64,000 bases of DNA. It comes from Methylobacterium persicinum (GTDB lineage Bacteria; Pseudomonadota; Alphaproteobacteria; Rhizobiales; Beijerinckiaceae). The notes beneath the pieces were generated by a model that was given only the letters and a program-made list of their open reading frames with translations, ran no database searches and was not told the DNA's origin. Position numbers and translations under genes: made by a program. Shown piece after piece: positions 7,065-15,899 of this stretch (positions within the stretch are counted from its first letter, which is position 1; every line of letters starts with the position of its first letter). Location: NCBI RefSeq assembly GCF_022179525.1, contig NZ_BPQX01000014.1, forward strand, positions 62,001 to 126,000. The letters run 5' to 3'.

Positions 7065-8404
7065 TCCTTGCCTCCCCGTTCGAGGGCGATGCGCTCGGCC
7101 GCCCGGCGCAGGCGGGCGCGGGCGGCGTGATCCTCGCCGGCCAGGGCGTCGTCGGCCTCGGCCTTCGCCGTGGGCCCGCCCGGCCGGGCGACGGTCTTGA
7201 CCCGGACCTCGCGGCCCTCGGCCGCGACGGTCACGCTCTCCCGCGGCAGGGCGATGCCGGCTTCGATGCGGTAACGCAGGCCGATGGTCGTGGTCTCCCG
7301 GAAGCAGGCCTCGATGGCCGCCTCGACACTCCCGGCGCGGGCGAGCACCCGGACATGGGTCGTCATCCGCCCCTTCTTTCCGAAGGCCGGCATCTGCACC
7401 ACGTCGAGGACGTCGCCATGGGCGCGGATGCGGTCGAGGCCCTGGGCGAGATCCTCCGCGGTCTGGTCATCCACCTCGAACTCGACGACGCCGATGTCCC
7501 GGCGGCCCGCCCGGGGCGCGGCCACCTCGCCTTCGTCGAAGGCCAGGACCCGCAGACAGTTGCTGATCCCCGGCAGGGTCTTGGTGCCGAAGCCCGTCCC
7601 CGTCCGCTGCAGCACCCGCGCGCCGGTCGGCTGGGCGGCGCCGTGGCACAGGTGCCGGAGGATCGCCGCACCCGTGGGCGTGATCCGCTCGCCCTGGATG
7701 CCGTCGTCGATCATCGCGAACCCGTCGAGGAGGAGCGCGGTGGCCGGGGCCGGTACCGGCAGCGGACCGTGCTGCGTCCGCACGCGGCCGCCCCCCAGCG
7801 GCAGTGCCGAGACCGTCCAGGCTGTGGGCTTCAGGGCCGCCGCGAGATGGGCGGCGGCGACGATGTCCGCAATCGAATCCCAGGCGCCGACCTCATGGAA
7901 GGCCACCTCATCCACCGGGATGCCGTGAACCCGCGCCTCGGCCTCGGCGAGGTGCCCGAAGATCGCCAGGGCGTGGTGGGCCACATCGGGGGCGAGATCG
8001 GCCCGGGTCAGGCCCTGCCGGATCCCCGACCAGTGCCGATGGCCGTGGCGGGCGTGATCGTGAGGAGCGTGATCGTGGTGATGCCCATGATCGTGCCCGT
8101 GATCATCGTGCCCATGATCGTGGCGGCCATGATCGTGGTGGTGCGCGTGTTCGTGATGCCGGGGTCCGTTCTCCTCGGCGGGCTTGCCGTCGCGGGTCAC
8201 CTTGAAGCGGCGGCCGGTCAGGATGCCGTCGGAATGGGCCGCGAGGGTGCAAACGGTGCCTTCCGCAGCTTCCGGGGCTGCCTTCCGCAGGGCGGCGCGC
8301 ACGCTTCGGGCCACGCCGGCCTCATGGTCCGGGAAGGCATCGAGGAGGGCGGCGACGACCATGTCGCCGGCGACCCCGCCCAGGGCATCGAAGTGGATCT
8401 GCAT
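7061..8404 (-). CDS. larC: Nickel insertion protein LarC with His-rich segment
   Basis: 447 residues in one frame, unlike the split larC1/larC2 of Lactiplantibacillus. LarC is a CTP-dependent cyclometallase that inserts nickel into the pincer nucleotide. The N-terminus MQIHFDALGGVAGDM is diagnostic. Residues 83-124 form a linker with 22 histidines in 42 residues alternating with Asp/Gly, a probable nickel store. The ATG at 8404 was chosen because the family motif begins there; a longer in-frame extension to 8449 lacks family similarity. First gene of the larC-E-B operon. Confidence 0.92.
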   Translation of the reverse strand: MQIHFDALGGVAGDMVVAALLDAFPDHEAGVARSVRAALRKAAPEAAEGTVCTLAAHSDGILTGRRFKVTRDGKPAEENGPRHHEHAHHHDHGRHDHGHDDHGHDHGHHHDHAPHDHARHGHRHWSGIRQGLTRADLAPDVAHHALAIFGHLAEAEARVHGIPVDEVAFHEVGAWDSIADIVAAAHLAAALKPTAWTVSALPLGGGRVRTQHGPLPVPAPATALLLDGFAMIDDGIQGERITPTGAAILRHLCHGAAQPTGARVLQRTGTGFGTKTLPGISNCLRVLAFDEGEVAAPRAGRRDIGVVEFEVDDQTAEDLAQGLDRIRAHGDVLDVVQMPAFGKKGRMTTHVRVLARAGSVEAAIEACFRETTTIGLRYRIEAGIALPRESVTVAAEGREVRVKTVARPGGPTAKAEADDALAGEDHAARARLRRAAERIALERGGKE

Positions 8405-8506
8405 CGTGACGGAAGCTAGGGCGCAATCCGGCGCCGGGGAGCGCGACATCGGGCTCGGGCCGGTGGCGGCAAGCCGGCCGGGACAGGAGGTCGCGGATGG
8501 TCCCCG

Positions 8507-9274
8507 TCAGGCCCGGGCATGCTCCGAGACGGCCCGGCCGAAGGCCTCGATCAACGGCCGGTTGATCGGGCTCGCGGCAGTGTCGTACTCGGCATGCCAT
8601 TGCACCCCGAGGGCGAAGCCCGGCGCCTCGGCGATGCGGATCGCCTCGATCGTCCCATCCTCGGCGATGCCTTCGGCCACCACCCGGTCGCCCAGGGAAC
8701 GGATGCCCTGGCCGTGGAGGGAGTTCACGCGGATCCGGTCCCGACCGATGAGATCGGCGAAGACGCCGCCCGGCGTCAGGCGGACCTCGTGCCGCTCGGC
8801 GAAGACCACGTCCGGATCAGGATGGATCTGCCCGTCGGGCAACCGCGGCATCCGGTGGTTGAGACGGCCTGGAATGTCGCGGATCTCGGGATCGAGGCTG
8901 CCGCCGAAGGCGACATTGATTTCCTGAAAGCCACGGCAGATGCCGAAGATCGGAACGCCCCGGGCCACGCAGGCTTCCACCAGGGGCAGGGCGAGGGCGT
9001 CCCGGGCCTCGTCGTAGGGCTCGTAGACGGGGGCCGGCGGCACCCCGAACCGCCGGGGATGGATGTTGGCGCGGCCCCCGGGGAGCAGCACGCCATGCAC
9101 CGTGTCGAGGAGGTCACCGATCCCCGTCACCGTGGGGCAGGCGGCGAAGATCAGGGGCAGGACGCCGGCGACCTCCGCGAGGGAGCGGAGATTGTTCATG
9201 CCCACGACCTGGGCCGGAAATCGGTCGTCGAGCAGGCGCGCATTGCCTATGACGCCGATTGCTGGCCTTGCCAT
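8507..9274 (-). CDS. Gamma-glutamyl-gamma-aminobutyrate hydrolase family protein (class I glutamine amidotransferase-like, PuuD type)
   Basis: 255 residues of peptidase family C26. The nucleophile elbow GICRGFQE places Cys113, and the rest of the triad is seen at His227 and Glu229 in GVQWHAEY. LLPGGRANIHP is the usual substrate-pocket loop. Family members hydrolyse gamma-glutamyl amides such as gamma-glutamyl-GABA in putrescine breakdown. No other puu gene is nearby. It is read in the same direction as larC, about 100 bases upstream, so a link to the nickel cofactor enzyme is conceivable but only by position. Confidence 0.8.
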   Translation of the reverse strand: MARPAIGVIGNARLLDDRFPAQVVGMNNLRSLAEVAGVLPLIFAACPTVTGIGDLLDTVHGVLLPGGRANIHPRRFGVPPAPVYEPYDEARDALALPLVEACVARGVPIFGICRGFQEINVAFGGSLDPEIRDIPGRLNHRMPRLPDGQIHPDPDVVFAERHEVRLTPGGVFADLIGRDRIRVNSLHGQGIRSLGDRVVAEGIAEDGTIEAIRIAEAPGFALGVQWHAEYDTAASPINRPLIEAFGRAVSEHARA

Positions 9275-9351
9275 TCGCGCCCACCACTCCCAGACCTGTA
9301 TTCGTTATACACAAGGTAGGGGTTCGGTACCTCGGGCGCCAGCCCCCATTC

Positions 9352-10251
9352 TCATACGATCCCGAGCAGGCCGGCCTCCTCGATCAGGATCTCCGCCACG
9401 CGCTCGGGCGCTTCCTCGTGGGCGAGATGGCCGAGTCCACGCACGAGGGCGACCCGCGCGTCGGGCAGCCGGTCGCGCAGGGTAAAGGCGGTGTCCGGCA
9501 GGATCGCCTTGTCGTCGCCGCCGACGATCAGCAGGGTGCGCAGCCCAAGCCGGGGCAGGTCCCTGTGCAGGCGGTCGAGGTCCCAGTTCGCCATCATGCC
9601 GAGCGCCCCCCGGACATGGCCTGTCCGGGCGAAGAGCCGGCGGTAGAGGTCGAGGCCGGCGGGGTCGAGGCGCGAGCCCGTCCCCTCGATGAGGCGGCGG
9701 ACGGCGGCCCGGTCGGCGGTCCAGGCGAAGATCCGCGGGGTGAACGGGTTGAGGAACAGCAGCCGCGCGATGCTAGGAAACAGGAGGTTCGCCGCGCCGG
9801 GAAAGGGGGCCAGCGCGCCGTTGAACGCGACGAGCAGCCGCGGGGTGACGAGACCGTCGAGGCACATGCGCGCCAGAACCGCCGCCCCGGCGGAATGGCC
9901 GGCCACGACGGCCGGGGCGAGGCCGAGGGCCGTGACCAGGGCCGCCACGGCCTTGGCCATGCCCGGCAGGGAGAGGTCGCCGGCGGGCAGCGGATCGGTG
10001 AAGCCGTGGCCCGGCAGATCCGGGGCGATCACCCGGAACCGCTCCGCCGGCAGCGGCGCCAACCCGCGCCAGGAATGGGTCGCCGCCCCCGTGCCGTGCA
10101 GCAGCAGCAGGACCGGAGCGCCGACATCCCCGAATTCCTGGATGTGCCATGTGAGGCCGCCCGCCGGCACAAAGCGGCTCGCCGCCCGGTGCGGCCAATC
10201 CCGGCCGTCGGTGTTCCAGTCGGGCCGGTCGGGGTGGTCGAAGCTCAGCAA
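9352..10251 (-). CDS. bchO: Magnesium chelatase accessory alpha/beta hydrolase BchO
   Basis: An alpha/beta hydrolase. The segment DWPHRAASRFV..GGLTWHIQEFG before the HGTGAATHSW oxyanion loop and the nucleophile elbow AGHSAGAA are characteristic of BchO, which accompanies bchI and bchD and is thought to help Mg-chelatase, though its reaction is not settled. No ATG precedes the conserved region. The frame stays open to a TTG at 10368, but the added residues look like non-coding sequence, so TTG at 10251 (or the adjacent CTG) is preferred; the start is uncertain. Unlike in Rhodobacter it is separated from bchD by about 480 bases. Confidence 0.85.
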   Translation of the reverse strand: MLSFDHPDRPDWNTDGRDWPHRAASRFVPAGGLTWHIQEFGDVGAPVLLLLHGTGAATHSWRGLAPLPAERFRVIAPDLPGHGFTDPLPAGDLSLPGMAKAVAALVTALGLAPAVVAGHSAGAAVLARMCLDGLVTPRLLVAFNGALAPFPGAANLLFPSIARLLFLNPFTPRIFAWTADRAAVRRLIEGTGSRLDPAGLDLYRRLFARTGHVRGALGMMANWDLDRLHRDLPRLGLRTLLIVGGDDKAILPDTAFTLRDRLPDARVALVRGLGHLAHEEAPERVAEILIEEAGLLGIV

Positions 10252-10471
10252 GGGGGCCTCGTCGTCTTCAAAGCTTGGGGCATCGCCTCGACCGCTGGGT
10301 GAGGGGTGGAGCCTTCGCGGCGGATAAGGCAACGGACGCCCCGCCGCCGGCCTTCGGCACTGCAACAACGACCGGGAGCCGGGACCCCGTCGGCGTCGGA
10401 AGGGTGGAAAGCGGCGCCGATCGGAGCGCTATTCTTCATACCCTGAAGTATTTCGTAAGACACGATAAATC

Positions 10472-10488
10472 CATGCGGAAACCGCATG
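10472..10488. repeat. Perfect 17-bp palindrome upstream of bchO and the 47-aa gene
   Basis: CATGCGG, AAA, CCGCATG: a 7-bp perfect inverted repeat around three bases, in the divergent space between bchO (minus) and the small plus-strand gene. It could be an operator or a short hairpin; no known family was recognised. Confidence 0.4.
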
Positions 10489-10583
10489 TCACGCGTGTCG
10501 CCGCCGTCCTTGTTGCAGTGCGGGAGGCAGGGCATGGTCCCGGTCCTCAAGAACACGACGGATCCCCACCTCAGGAGTAGGCC

Positions 10584-10727
10584 ATGATACCTCTCATCCC
10601 CACGGCCGAGACCGCCGGCACGCCGTTCGCCGGCTGGAATTTCCCCGCGATCGTCCGCGGGATGCTCCAGTCCTGGATCTCGCATCACCAGCGCCTCGCC
10701 AAGGCCGGCATCGGCGGCGATCTCTGA
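10584..10727 (+). CDS. Small hypothetical protein (47 aa) between bchO and bchD
   Basis: ATG at 10584 is preceded by CAGGAG six bases upstream (good ribosome site) and reads 47 codons to TGA. The peptide has a Pro/Thr N-terminus, a GWNFPAIVRGML segment, then an amphipathic helix-like SWISHHQRLAKAGI. The end recalls the short helical DUF1127 group but lacks its full motif, so no family is claimed. It runs opposite to the bch genes and ends six bases before the bchD stop, convergent with it. A real small gene is likely from the start signal; its role is unknown. Confidence 0.5.
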   Translation: MIPLIPTAETAGTPFAGWNFPAIVRGMLQSWISHHQRLAKAGIGGDL

Positions 10728-10732
10728 GCGTC

Positions 10733-12451
10733 TCACCGTAGCGCCTTCGCGGCGGCGCCGATGGCGCTGCCATCGCTCCGCGGGAGGGCAAGGTAGCGGG
10801 CGGCCATCGCCTCGGCCAGGGTCCTGGCTCCCCCACCCCGGGCGCCCGTATCCACGACGAGGACCGGAAGCCCCGCTTGCCTGATGGCGCGGGCCGCCTG
10901 AAGGGCTTCGTCTCCGGCCCTGGCCCGTCCCCCCTCCCCGCTGCGGGCGACATTGGCACGCCCGTCGGTCAGGACGACGACGACTGGGTTGCCGCCGCCC
11001 CGGCGGACGGTGGCCGCCACCGATAGGGCGGCGTCGAGGCCGGCTGCGAGGGGCGTACCGCCTCCGCCCGGAAGACCGGCGAGGCCGCGCTTGGCCCGGG
11101 TCAGGGACCGGGTCGGCGGTAGAACGAGGTCGGCCCCCCTGCCCCGGAAGGCCACAAGGGCGACCCTGTCGCGGCGGATATAGGCCTCGGCCAGCAGGCT
11201 TTCGACGGCGCCTTTCGCCTCCGCGAGCCGCTCCCGGGCGGCCGACCCCGAAGCATCCACACAGAAGACCGTCGTCGTCTCCACGCGGCGGCGCAGCCTG
11301 CGGATGCGCAGGTCGTCCCGGCGGATCCGCAGGCCGCCCTGTGCCGCACCGGCCGGGTCCGCTGACCGGCGCAGGCCCTGCCAGGGGGCCGCGGCGCGCA
11401 GGGTCGCCAGAAGGTCGAGGCGGTGGCGCCGGGGATCGCCGGGGCGGCTGCCCACCGGACGGCCGGTCCGTGACACCGCCTCGGGCTTGCCGCCCCGTCC
11501 CGCCTTGGCCTCCGACCGTCTCGGCCCTCCTGCCAGGAGCGCGTCGAGCAGGTGCGGGGGGATGGCGGCGCGGACCGCGTCCAGGACCTGATCCTCCGGT
11601 GTCGCCGGCAGATCGGACCCGTCGTCCGCGGGGGAAGGCTGTTGCGCCTCGCCCTCCTGGGGCGGCTCGGGTGGGGGGGCGGCTTCGGGAAGGCGCTCCG
11701 CGCGGGGGGCGAGGACCAGCCTCGCGGCGTTCAGGATCGCGCGCCCGGCATCCTCGGGGGCAAGGGCCCGGGCCACCCGCAGGGCGAGAATGGACGCCCG
11801 GGGCGACGCGATGCCGAACGCGTCCGCCAGAGCACAGAGCGTGGCGACAGGATCCTCCCCGGCGGCCGCCCCCGGTTCCGCGACGGACAGGTCGGGATCC
11901 GGTGCCGCGGCCAGATGCGGCGGGATATTGTCGAGGGCGATGCGGAAGGCCAGCCGGTCGGCCAGGGCGGTGGGAACCCCTTCGTCACCCTGGCCCTCGT
12001 CGAGGAGGACGAGGCCGAACCGCGCGGGCGTGCCCCCGGGGCCGGCACGCCCGGTATCGAGGGCCGCGGCGAGGCGGGCGGCGGTGGCGGGTTCGAGGCG
12101 CTCGGCCATGGGGACGACGATCACCCCGCCCTCCGCCCGGGCGAGGAGGCCGGCCTGCCGGACGGGACGCCCCGCCGCCAGCGTCGCCGGAAGGTCGAGG
12201 CCCCCGAGGAGCGCGTCGTCCGCGATCCCCGGCGGCATCCGGCAGATGGCGCGTCCGGGGCCCAGGGCAGACCGCAGCCGTTCGAGCCACGCGTCCCGGA
12301 CGGGACCGGGCCCGGCGCGGACCACCACGCCGCCGAAACCGTGGGGATCGTCGGCGAATAGCCGGAGGGCGAGGAGCGCGTCGGCCCACACCGGGGCGCC
12401 TCCTTCCCCGCTGACGGGTGGGGATGGAGGGCGATCCGGTACCGCCGTCAC
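10733..12451 (-). CDS. bchD: Magnesium chelatase subunit D
   Basis: 572 residues. BchD pairs with the BchI AAA+ ring to drive Mg insertion into protoporphyrin IX by BchH. The N-terminal half is a degenerate AAA-like domain without a usable Walker A. A Pro/acidic linker follows at about 270-300. The C-terminal von Willebrand A domain has an intact MIDAS (VDASGS) near the TVFCVDASGSAARE segment and VVVLTDGRAN. The start overlaps the bchI stop by four bases, so bchI-bchD are coupled. Confidence 0.95.
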   Translation of the reverse strand: MTAVPDRPPSPPVSGEGGAPVWADALLALRLFADDPHGFGGVVVRAGPGPVRDAWLERLRSALGPGRAICRMPPGIADDALLGGLDLPATLAAGRPVRQAGLLARAEGGVIVVPMAERLEPATAARLAAALDTGRAGPGGTPARFGLVLLDEGQGDEGVPTALADRLAFRIALDNIPPHLAAAPDPDLSVAEPGAAAGEDPVATLCALADAFGIASPRASILALRVARALAPEDAGRAILNAARLVLAPRAERLPEAAPPPEPPQEGEAQQPSPADDGSDLPATPEDQVLDAVRAAIPPHLLDALLAGGPRRSEAKAGRGGKPEAVSRTGRPVGSRPGDPRRHRLDLLATLRAAAPWQGLRRSADPAGAAQGGLRIRRDDLRIRRLRRRVETTTVFCVDASGSAARERLAEAKGAVESLLAEAYIRRDRVALVAFRGRGADLVLPPTRSLTRAKRGLAGLPGGGGTPLAAGLDAALSVAATVRRGGGNPVVVVLTDGRANVARSGEGGRARAGDEALQAARAIRQAGLPVLVVDTGARGGGARTLAEAMAARYLALPRSDGSAIGAAAKALR

Positions 12452-13470
12452 GAAAACACCTCGGCCAGCGCCCGCTCCACCCGCGCCGTCGAACCCGACT
12501 CGTCGAGGGGGTTGCGGCGCAGGCGGTGGCGGAGCGCGGCCGGGGCGATGCGGAGGAGATGGTCGTTGGTCACCCTGCCGGCGCCGTCGAGGGCGGCCAG
12601 CGCCCGCGCCGTGCGCATCAGGGTCAGCTCGCCGCGCAGGCCGTCGGTGCCCAGGGCGAGGCAGAGGCGGGCCGCCTGTTCCAGAGCGTCGTCGGGCACG
12701 GACACGCCGGGAAGCCGCTTGCGGGCCGCCTCGATCCGCTTGCGGGTGGCCGCATCGTCCTTCGCATGGGTGGCGCAGAAGCCCTCCGGATCGCGCTCGT
12801 AGGCATCGCGCGCCCGGACGACGGCGATGCGGGTGGCGATGTCTTTGGGGGTGGCGACCTCGCAGGCCAGCCCGAATCTGTCGAGGAGCTGCGGGCGCAG
12901 CTCACCCTCCTCCGGGTTACCGGAGCCGACGAGGACGAACCGTGCCGGATGGCGCAGGGACAGGCCCTCCCGCTCGACCGTATTGATGCCGGATGCCGCC
13001 ACATCGAGGAGCAGGTCCACGAGGTGGTCCTCCAGCAGGTTCACCTCGTCGATGTAGAGGAAGCCGCGGTTGGCCCGGGCGAGCAGCCCCGGCTCGAAGG
13101 CCTTCACCCCGGCGCCCAGTGCCCGTTCGAGGTCGAGGGTGCCCACCACCCGGTCCTCGGTGGCGCCCAGCGGCAGGTCCACCACCGGCACCGGCTTCTT
13201 CTGGGATTTCCGCGGGCCGCCCTGTGCGCAGTGCGGGCAGAGGTCCGCCGGGCTCGCGGGATCGCAATTATAGGGGCAGCCCGCCACCGCCGCCATCGGC
13301 GGCAGCAGGGCGGCCAGCGCCCGGATGGCCGTGGACTTGCCCGTTCCCCGGTCGCCGAAGACGAGCACGCCGCCGATCGTCGGATCCACCGCCGCGATCA
13401 GCAGCGCTTGGCGCATCTCGTCCTGGCCGACGATGGCCGAGAAGGGAAAGGGGGGCACGGATACGCTCAA
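12448..13470 (-). CDS. bchI: Magnesium chelatase ATPase subunit I
   Basis: 340 residues, the normal BchI size. Walker A is GDRGTGKS at 39-46, Walker B is FLYIDEVNLL, and VGSGNPEEGELRPQLLDRFGL carries the sensor-1 and arginine-finger region. It forms the AAA+ motor of Mg-chelatase. It opens a two-gene operon with bchD. The upstream 289 bases to hemA hold palindromic repeats, so co-transcription with hemA is doubtful. Confidence 0.96.
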   Translation of the reverse strand: MSVSVPPFPFSAIVGQDEMRQALLIAAVDPTIGGVLVFGDRGTGKSTAIRALAALLPPMAAVAGCPYNCDPASPADLCPHCAQGGPRKSQKKPVPVVDLPLGATEDRVVGTLDLERALGAGVKAFEPGLLARANRGFLYIDEVNLLEDHLVDLLLDVAASGINTVEREGLSLRHPARFVLVGSGNPEEGELRPQLLDRFGLACEVATPKDIATRIAVVRARDAYERDPEGFCATHAKDDAATRKRIEAARKRLPGVSVPDDALEQAARLCLALGTDGLRGELTLMRTARALAALDGAGRVTNDHLLRIAPAALRHRLRRNPLDESGSTARVERALAEVFS

Positions 13471-13501
13471 GGTTGAAGGGCGACCTCGCTCCCGTCGTCG
13501 C

Positions 13502-13735
13502 CCTCATCCTGAGAGTCTGACCGAGAAGACAGCGATTCTCCCGCACTCGACCTCATCCTGAGGTGCCGGAGCGGAGCGGAGGCCTCGAAGGAGGCTTCCA
13601 GGGATCGCAGTGCCTTCTGGAGCCCTCCTTCGAGGCCGCTTCGCGGCACCTCAGGATGAGGGGGATTGATGGGAGTGATCGGCTTTTCGGTCAGGCTCCT
13701 TCGAGGCCCGCTGGCGTGGGCACCTCAGGATGAGG
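13502..13735. repeat. Cluster of dispersed palindromic repeats between hemA and bchI
   Basis: One arm at 13551-13594 (CCTCATCCTGAGGTGCC... GGCCTCGAAGGAGG) is inverted at 13624-13661 (CCTCCTTCGAGGCC...GGCACCTCAGGATGAGG), giving a long cruciform-capable structure. A third copy of the same arm lies at 13695-13735, and a partial CCTCATCCTGAG copy at 13502-13513. This is a known style of REP-like element in alphaproteobacteria; it fills most of the gap between hemA and bchI. Confidence 0.8.
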
Positions 13736-13759
13736 ACGAGGATGGGACGACGGGTAAGC

Positions 13760-14977
13760 CTACTCCGCCGCCTTCTGCCGGAGGCCGATGCGGCCCCAGA
13801 TCGTGGTGAGGGCATCGACGAGGCGGCCGATATCCTCGTCCGTGTGCAGGGGCGAGGGCGTGATGCGCAGGCGCTCGGTGCCCCGGGCGACCGTGGGGTA
13901 GTTGATCGGCTGCACGTAGATGCCGAACTCGTCCAGCAGCGTGTCCGAGATCCCCTTGCACAGCACCGGGTCGCAGACCATCACTGGGACGATGTGGCTG
14001 TCGTTGGGCATGGTCGGGATGTCGGCGGCATCCAGGGCCGCGCGGACCTTCGCCACACGCTCCTGATGCCGGGCGCGCTCGGCTTCGCTGCTCTTCAGGT
14101 GGCGGATCGAGGCCGCCGCCCCCGCCGCCACGGCCGGCGGCAGGGAGGTGGTGAAGATGAAGCCGGAGGCGAAGCTGCGGACGAAGTCGCAGAGCTTCTC
14201 GGAGGCGGTGATGTAGCCGCCATGGACGGCGAAGGCCTTGCCGAGAGTCCCCTCGATCACGTCGAGGCGGTGGGCGACGCCGTCCCGCTCCGAGATGCCG
14301 CCGCCGCGTTGGCCGTAGAGGCCGACCGCGTGGACTTCATCGAGGTAGGTCAGCGCGCCGTGCTTCTCGGCCACGTCGCAGATCTCGCCGATCGGCGCGA
14401 TGTCGCCGTCCATCGAGTAGACCGATTCGAAGGCGACCAGCTTCGGCCGGGCGGGGTCCACCAGGGCGAGCTTGCGGTCGAGATCCTCCGGGTCGTTGTG
14501 GCGGAAGATGTGCCGCTCGGCCCGGCTGAAGCGGATGCCCTCGATCATCGAGGCGTGGTTCTCCGAATCGGAGAACACGGCGCAGTTCGGAAGGCGCGAG
14601 GCGAGGGTGCCGAGGGCGGCCCAGTTCGACACGTAGCCGGAGGTGAAGAGGAGGGCGGCTTCCTTGCGGTGCAGGTCGGCGAGTTCCCGCTCCAGCAGCA
14701 CATGGTAGTGGTTCGTGCCGGAGATGTTGCGGGTGCCCCCGGCCCCGGCGCCGCAGCGGTCGAGGGCCTCGTGCATGGCCTCCAGCACGCTCGGGTGCTG
14801 GCCCATGCCGAGATAGTCGTTCGAGCACCACACCGTCACCGGCCGGGTGCCGCCCCCGTGATGGTGGGTGGCATGGGGGAAGCGGCCGGCGTGGCGCTCC
14901 AGATCCGTGAAGACCCGGTAGCGCCCCTCCCGGTGGAGACCGGCGATCTCAGCGCCGAAGAAGGCTTCGTAATCCAT
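13760..14977 (-). CDS. hemA: 5-aminolevulinate synthase
   Basis: 405 residues, the alphaproteobacterial C4-pathway enzyme that condenses glycine and succinyl-CoA to 5-aminolevulinate, the first tetrapyrrole precursor. The PLP lysine is Lys247 in [17 protein letters not shown] and the N-terminal CSNDYLGMG glycine-binding segment are present. It sits inside the photosynthesis cluster downstream of puhE with a 132-base gap that carries a 21-bp palindrome, so it may have its own control. Confidence 0.97.
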   Translation of the reverse strand: MDYEAFFGAEIAGLHREGRYRVFTDLERHAGRFPHATHHHGGGTRPVTVWCSNDYLGMGQHPSVLEAMHEALDRCGAGAGGTRNISGTNHYHVLLERELADLHRKEAALLFTSGYVSNWAALGTLASRLPNCAVFSDSENHASMIEGIRFSRAERHIFRHNDPEDLDRKLALVDPARPKLVAFESVYSMDGDIAPIGEICDVAEKHGALTYLDEVHAVGLYGQRGGGISERDGVAHRLDVIEGTLGKAFAVHGGYITASEKLCDFVRSFASGFIFTTSLPPAVAAGAAASIRHLKSSEAERARHQERVAKVRAALDAADIPTMPNDSHIVPVMVCDPVLCKGISDTLLDEFGIYVQPINYPTVARGTERLRITPSPLHTDEDIGRLVDALTTIWGRIGLRQKAAE

Positions 14978-15038
14978 TCCCCTACTCCCCGGCTCCCGCA
15001 GGTTGGCCCCGCTTGTGCCTTAACATCCGCCCGATCAA

Positions 15039-15059
15039 GAATTCGCATGCGACGAATTC
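15039..15059. promoter_or_regulatory. 21-bp perfect palindrome upstream of hemA (candidate operator)
   Basis: GAATTCG, a 7-base spacer, then CGAATTC, about 60 bases upstream of the hemA start. Length and symmetry suit a dimeric repressor or activator. It is not a TGT-N12-ACA (PpsR) or TTGAT-N4-ATCAA (FNR) site. Function is inferred only from symmetry and place. Confidence 0.45.
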
Positions 15060-15109
15060 CAAATCGAGCGGCGCACGGCTTCGCCTGAGCGAAAACCGTG
15101 CATGGTGGA

Positions 15110-15898
15110 TCAATCTGGGGCGCCGCGCGCCCCGTCGAGGCTCCGGCCCGGCAGGCTCCACCGCCAGAGGGCGGCGGACGGCAGGGGAAGCATCAGAAAC
15201 CAGTGCTCCAGAGTCGCCAGCGCCATCAGGGTGGCGAGGACGGTGAAGCCGATCAGCTCGTGCGCCAGCACCTCGTCCGCCAGGGCCGCGCGCCCGAGCA
15301 GGGCCGCCGCTCCGGTGCCGAGGGTGACGGACAGGGGGAAGAGCCGGTTCATCGGCGCCCGCGTCAGGTAGCAGGCGAGGTAGCCGAGATGGTCCGGCAG
15401 GAACTCGGCGTGCAGGTTGCGCACCCCGAGGAACAGGTTGAGCCTCGCCGACAGGTTCATCACCACCAGGGTGCCGTAGGTCCACAGGGCGAACTTGTTC
15501 GGCTGGCCCCAGACGAGGGCCAGGATCGCGAGCCCGCCGATGACGATGGCGAATTCGTGCCACAGGCTGGTGGCGAGCGCCGCGAAGAACCGCTCGCTCC
15601 CCCGGCAGGAAGGGGGGCAGGCCACCGGCCGCGGGCCGGAGATGAAGCCCATGTAGTAGCTCATCTCCTGCCAGCCCCAGACGACGAGGGCCGCGGTGAA
15701 GGCCGTGTAGGCGCCGTTCCCGCTCGCGTCCCCGGCGCTCGCCCGCACGGCAACAAGGGCGGCCGCCAGAAGTAGCGTCGCCGCCGCCATGCTCCACGGA
15801 TGGGTGCGGCGCGGGGCATGGTCCAGGAGCAGGATCAGCCCGGTGGAGAACCACCAGAGCAGAACCGCATAGACCACCGGGGCGGCATAGGTCGCCAT
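15110..15898 (-). CDS. puhE: Photosynthetic complex assembly protein PuhE (DUF3623)
   Basis: 262 residues with about seven hydrophobic segments, the family layout for PuhE, which affects reaction-centre assembly and bacteriochlorophyll production in Rhodobacter. Recognisable segments are LVVWGWQEMSYYMGF, SLWHEFAIV and GVRNLHAEFLPDHLGYL. Its start lies one base after the acsF stop, so it is in the acsF operon. The last 15 residues are polar and probably cytoplasmic. Confidence 0.88.
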   Translation of the reverse strand: MATYAAPVVYAVLLWWFSTGLILLLDHAPRRTHPWSMAAATLLLAAALVAVRASAGDASGNGAYTAFTAALVVWGWQEMSYYMGFISGPRPVACPPSCRGSERFFAALATSLWHEFAIVIGGLAILALVWGQPNKFALWTYGTLVVMNLSARLNLFLGVRNLHAEFLPDHLGYLACYLTRAPMNRLFPLSVTLGTGAAALLGRAALADEVLAHELIGFTVLATLMALATLEHWFLMLPLPSAALWRWSLPGRSLDGARGAPD

Positions 15899-15899
15899 C

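Noticed and set aside
8032-8160. gatcgtg-type tandem repeats as a regulatory array
   Set aside because: They lie inside larC and encode the His/Asp linker.
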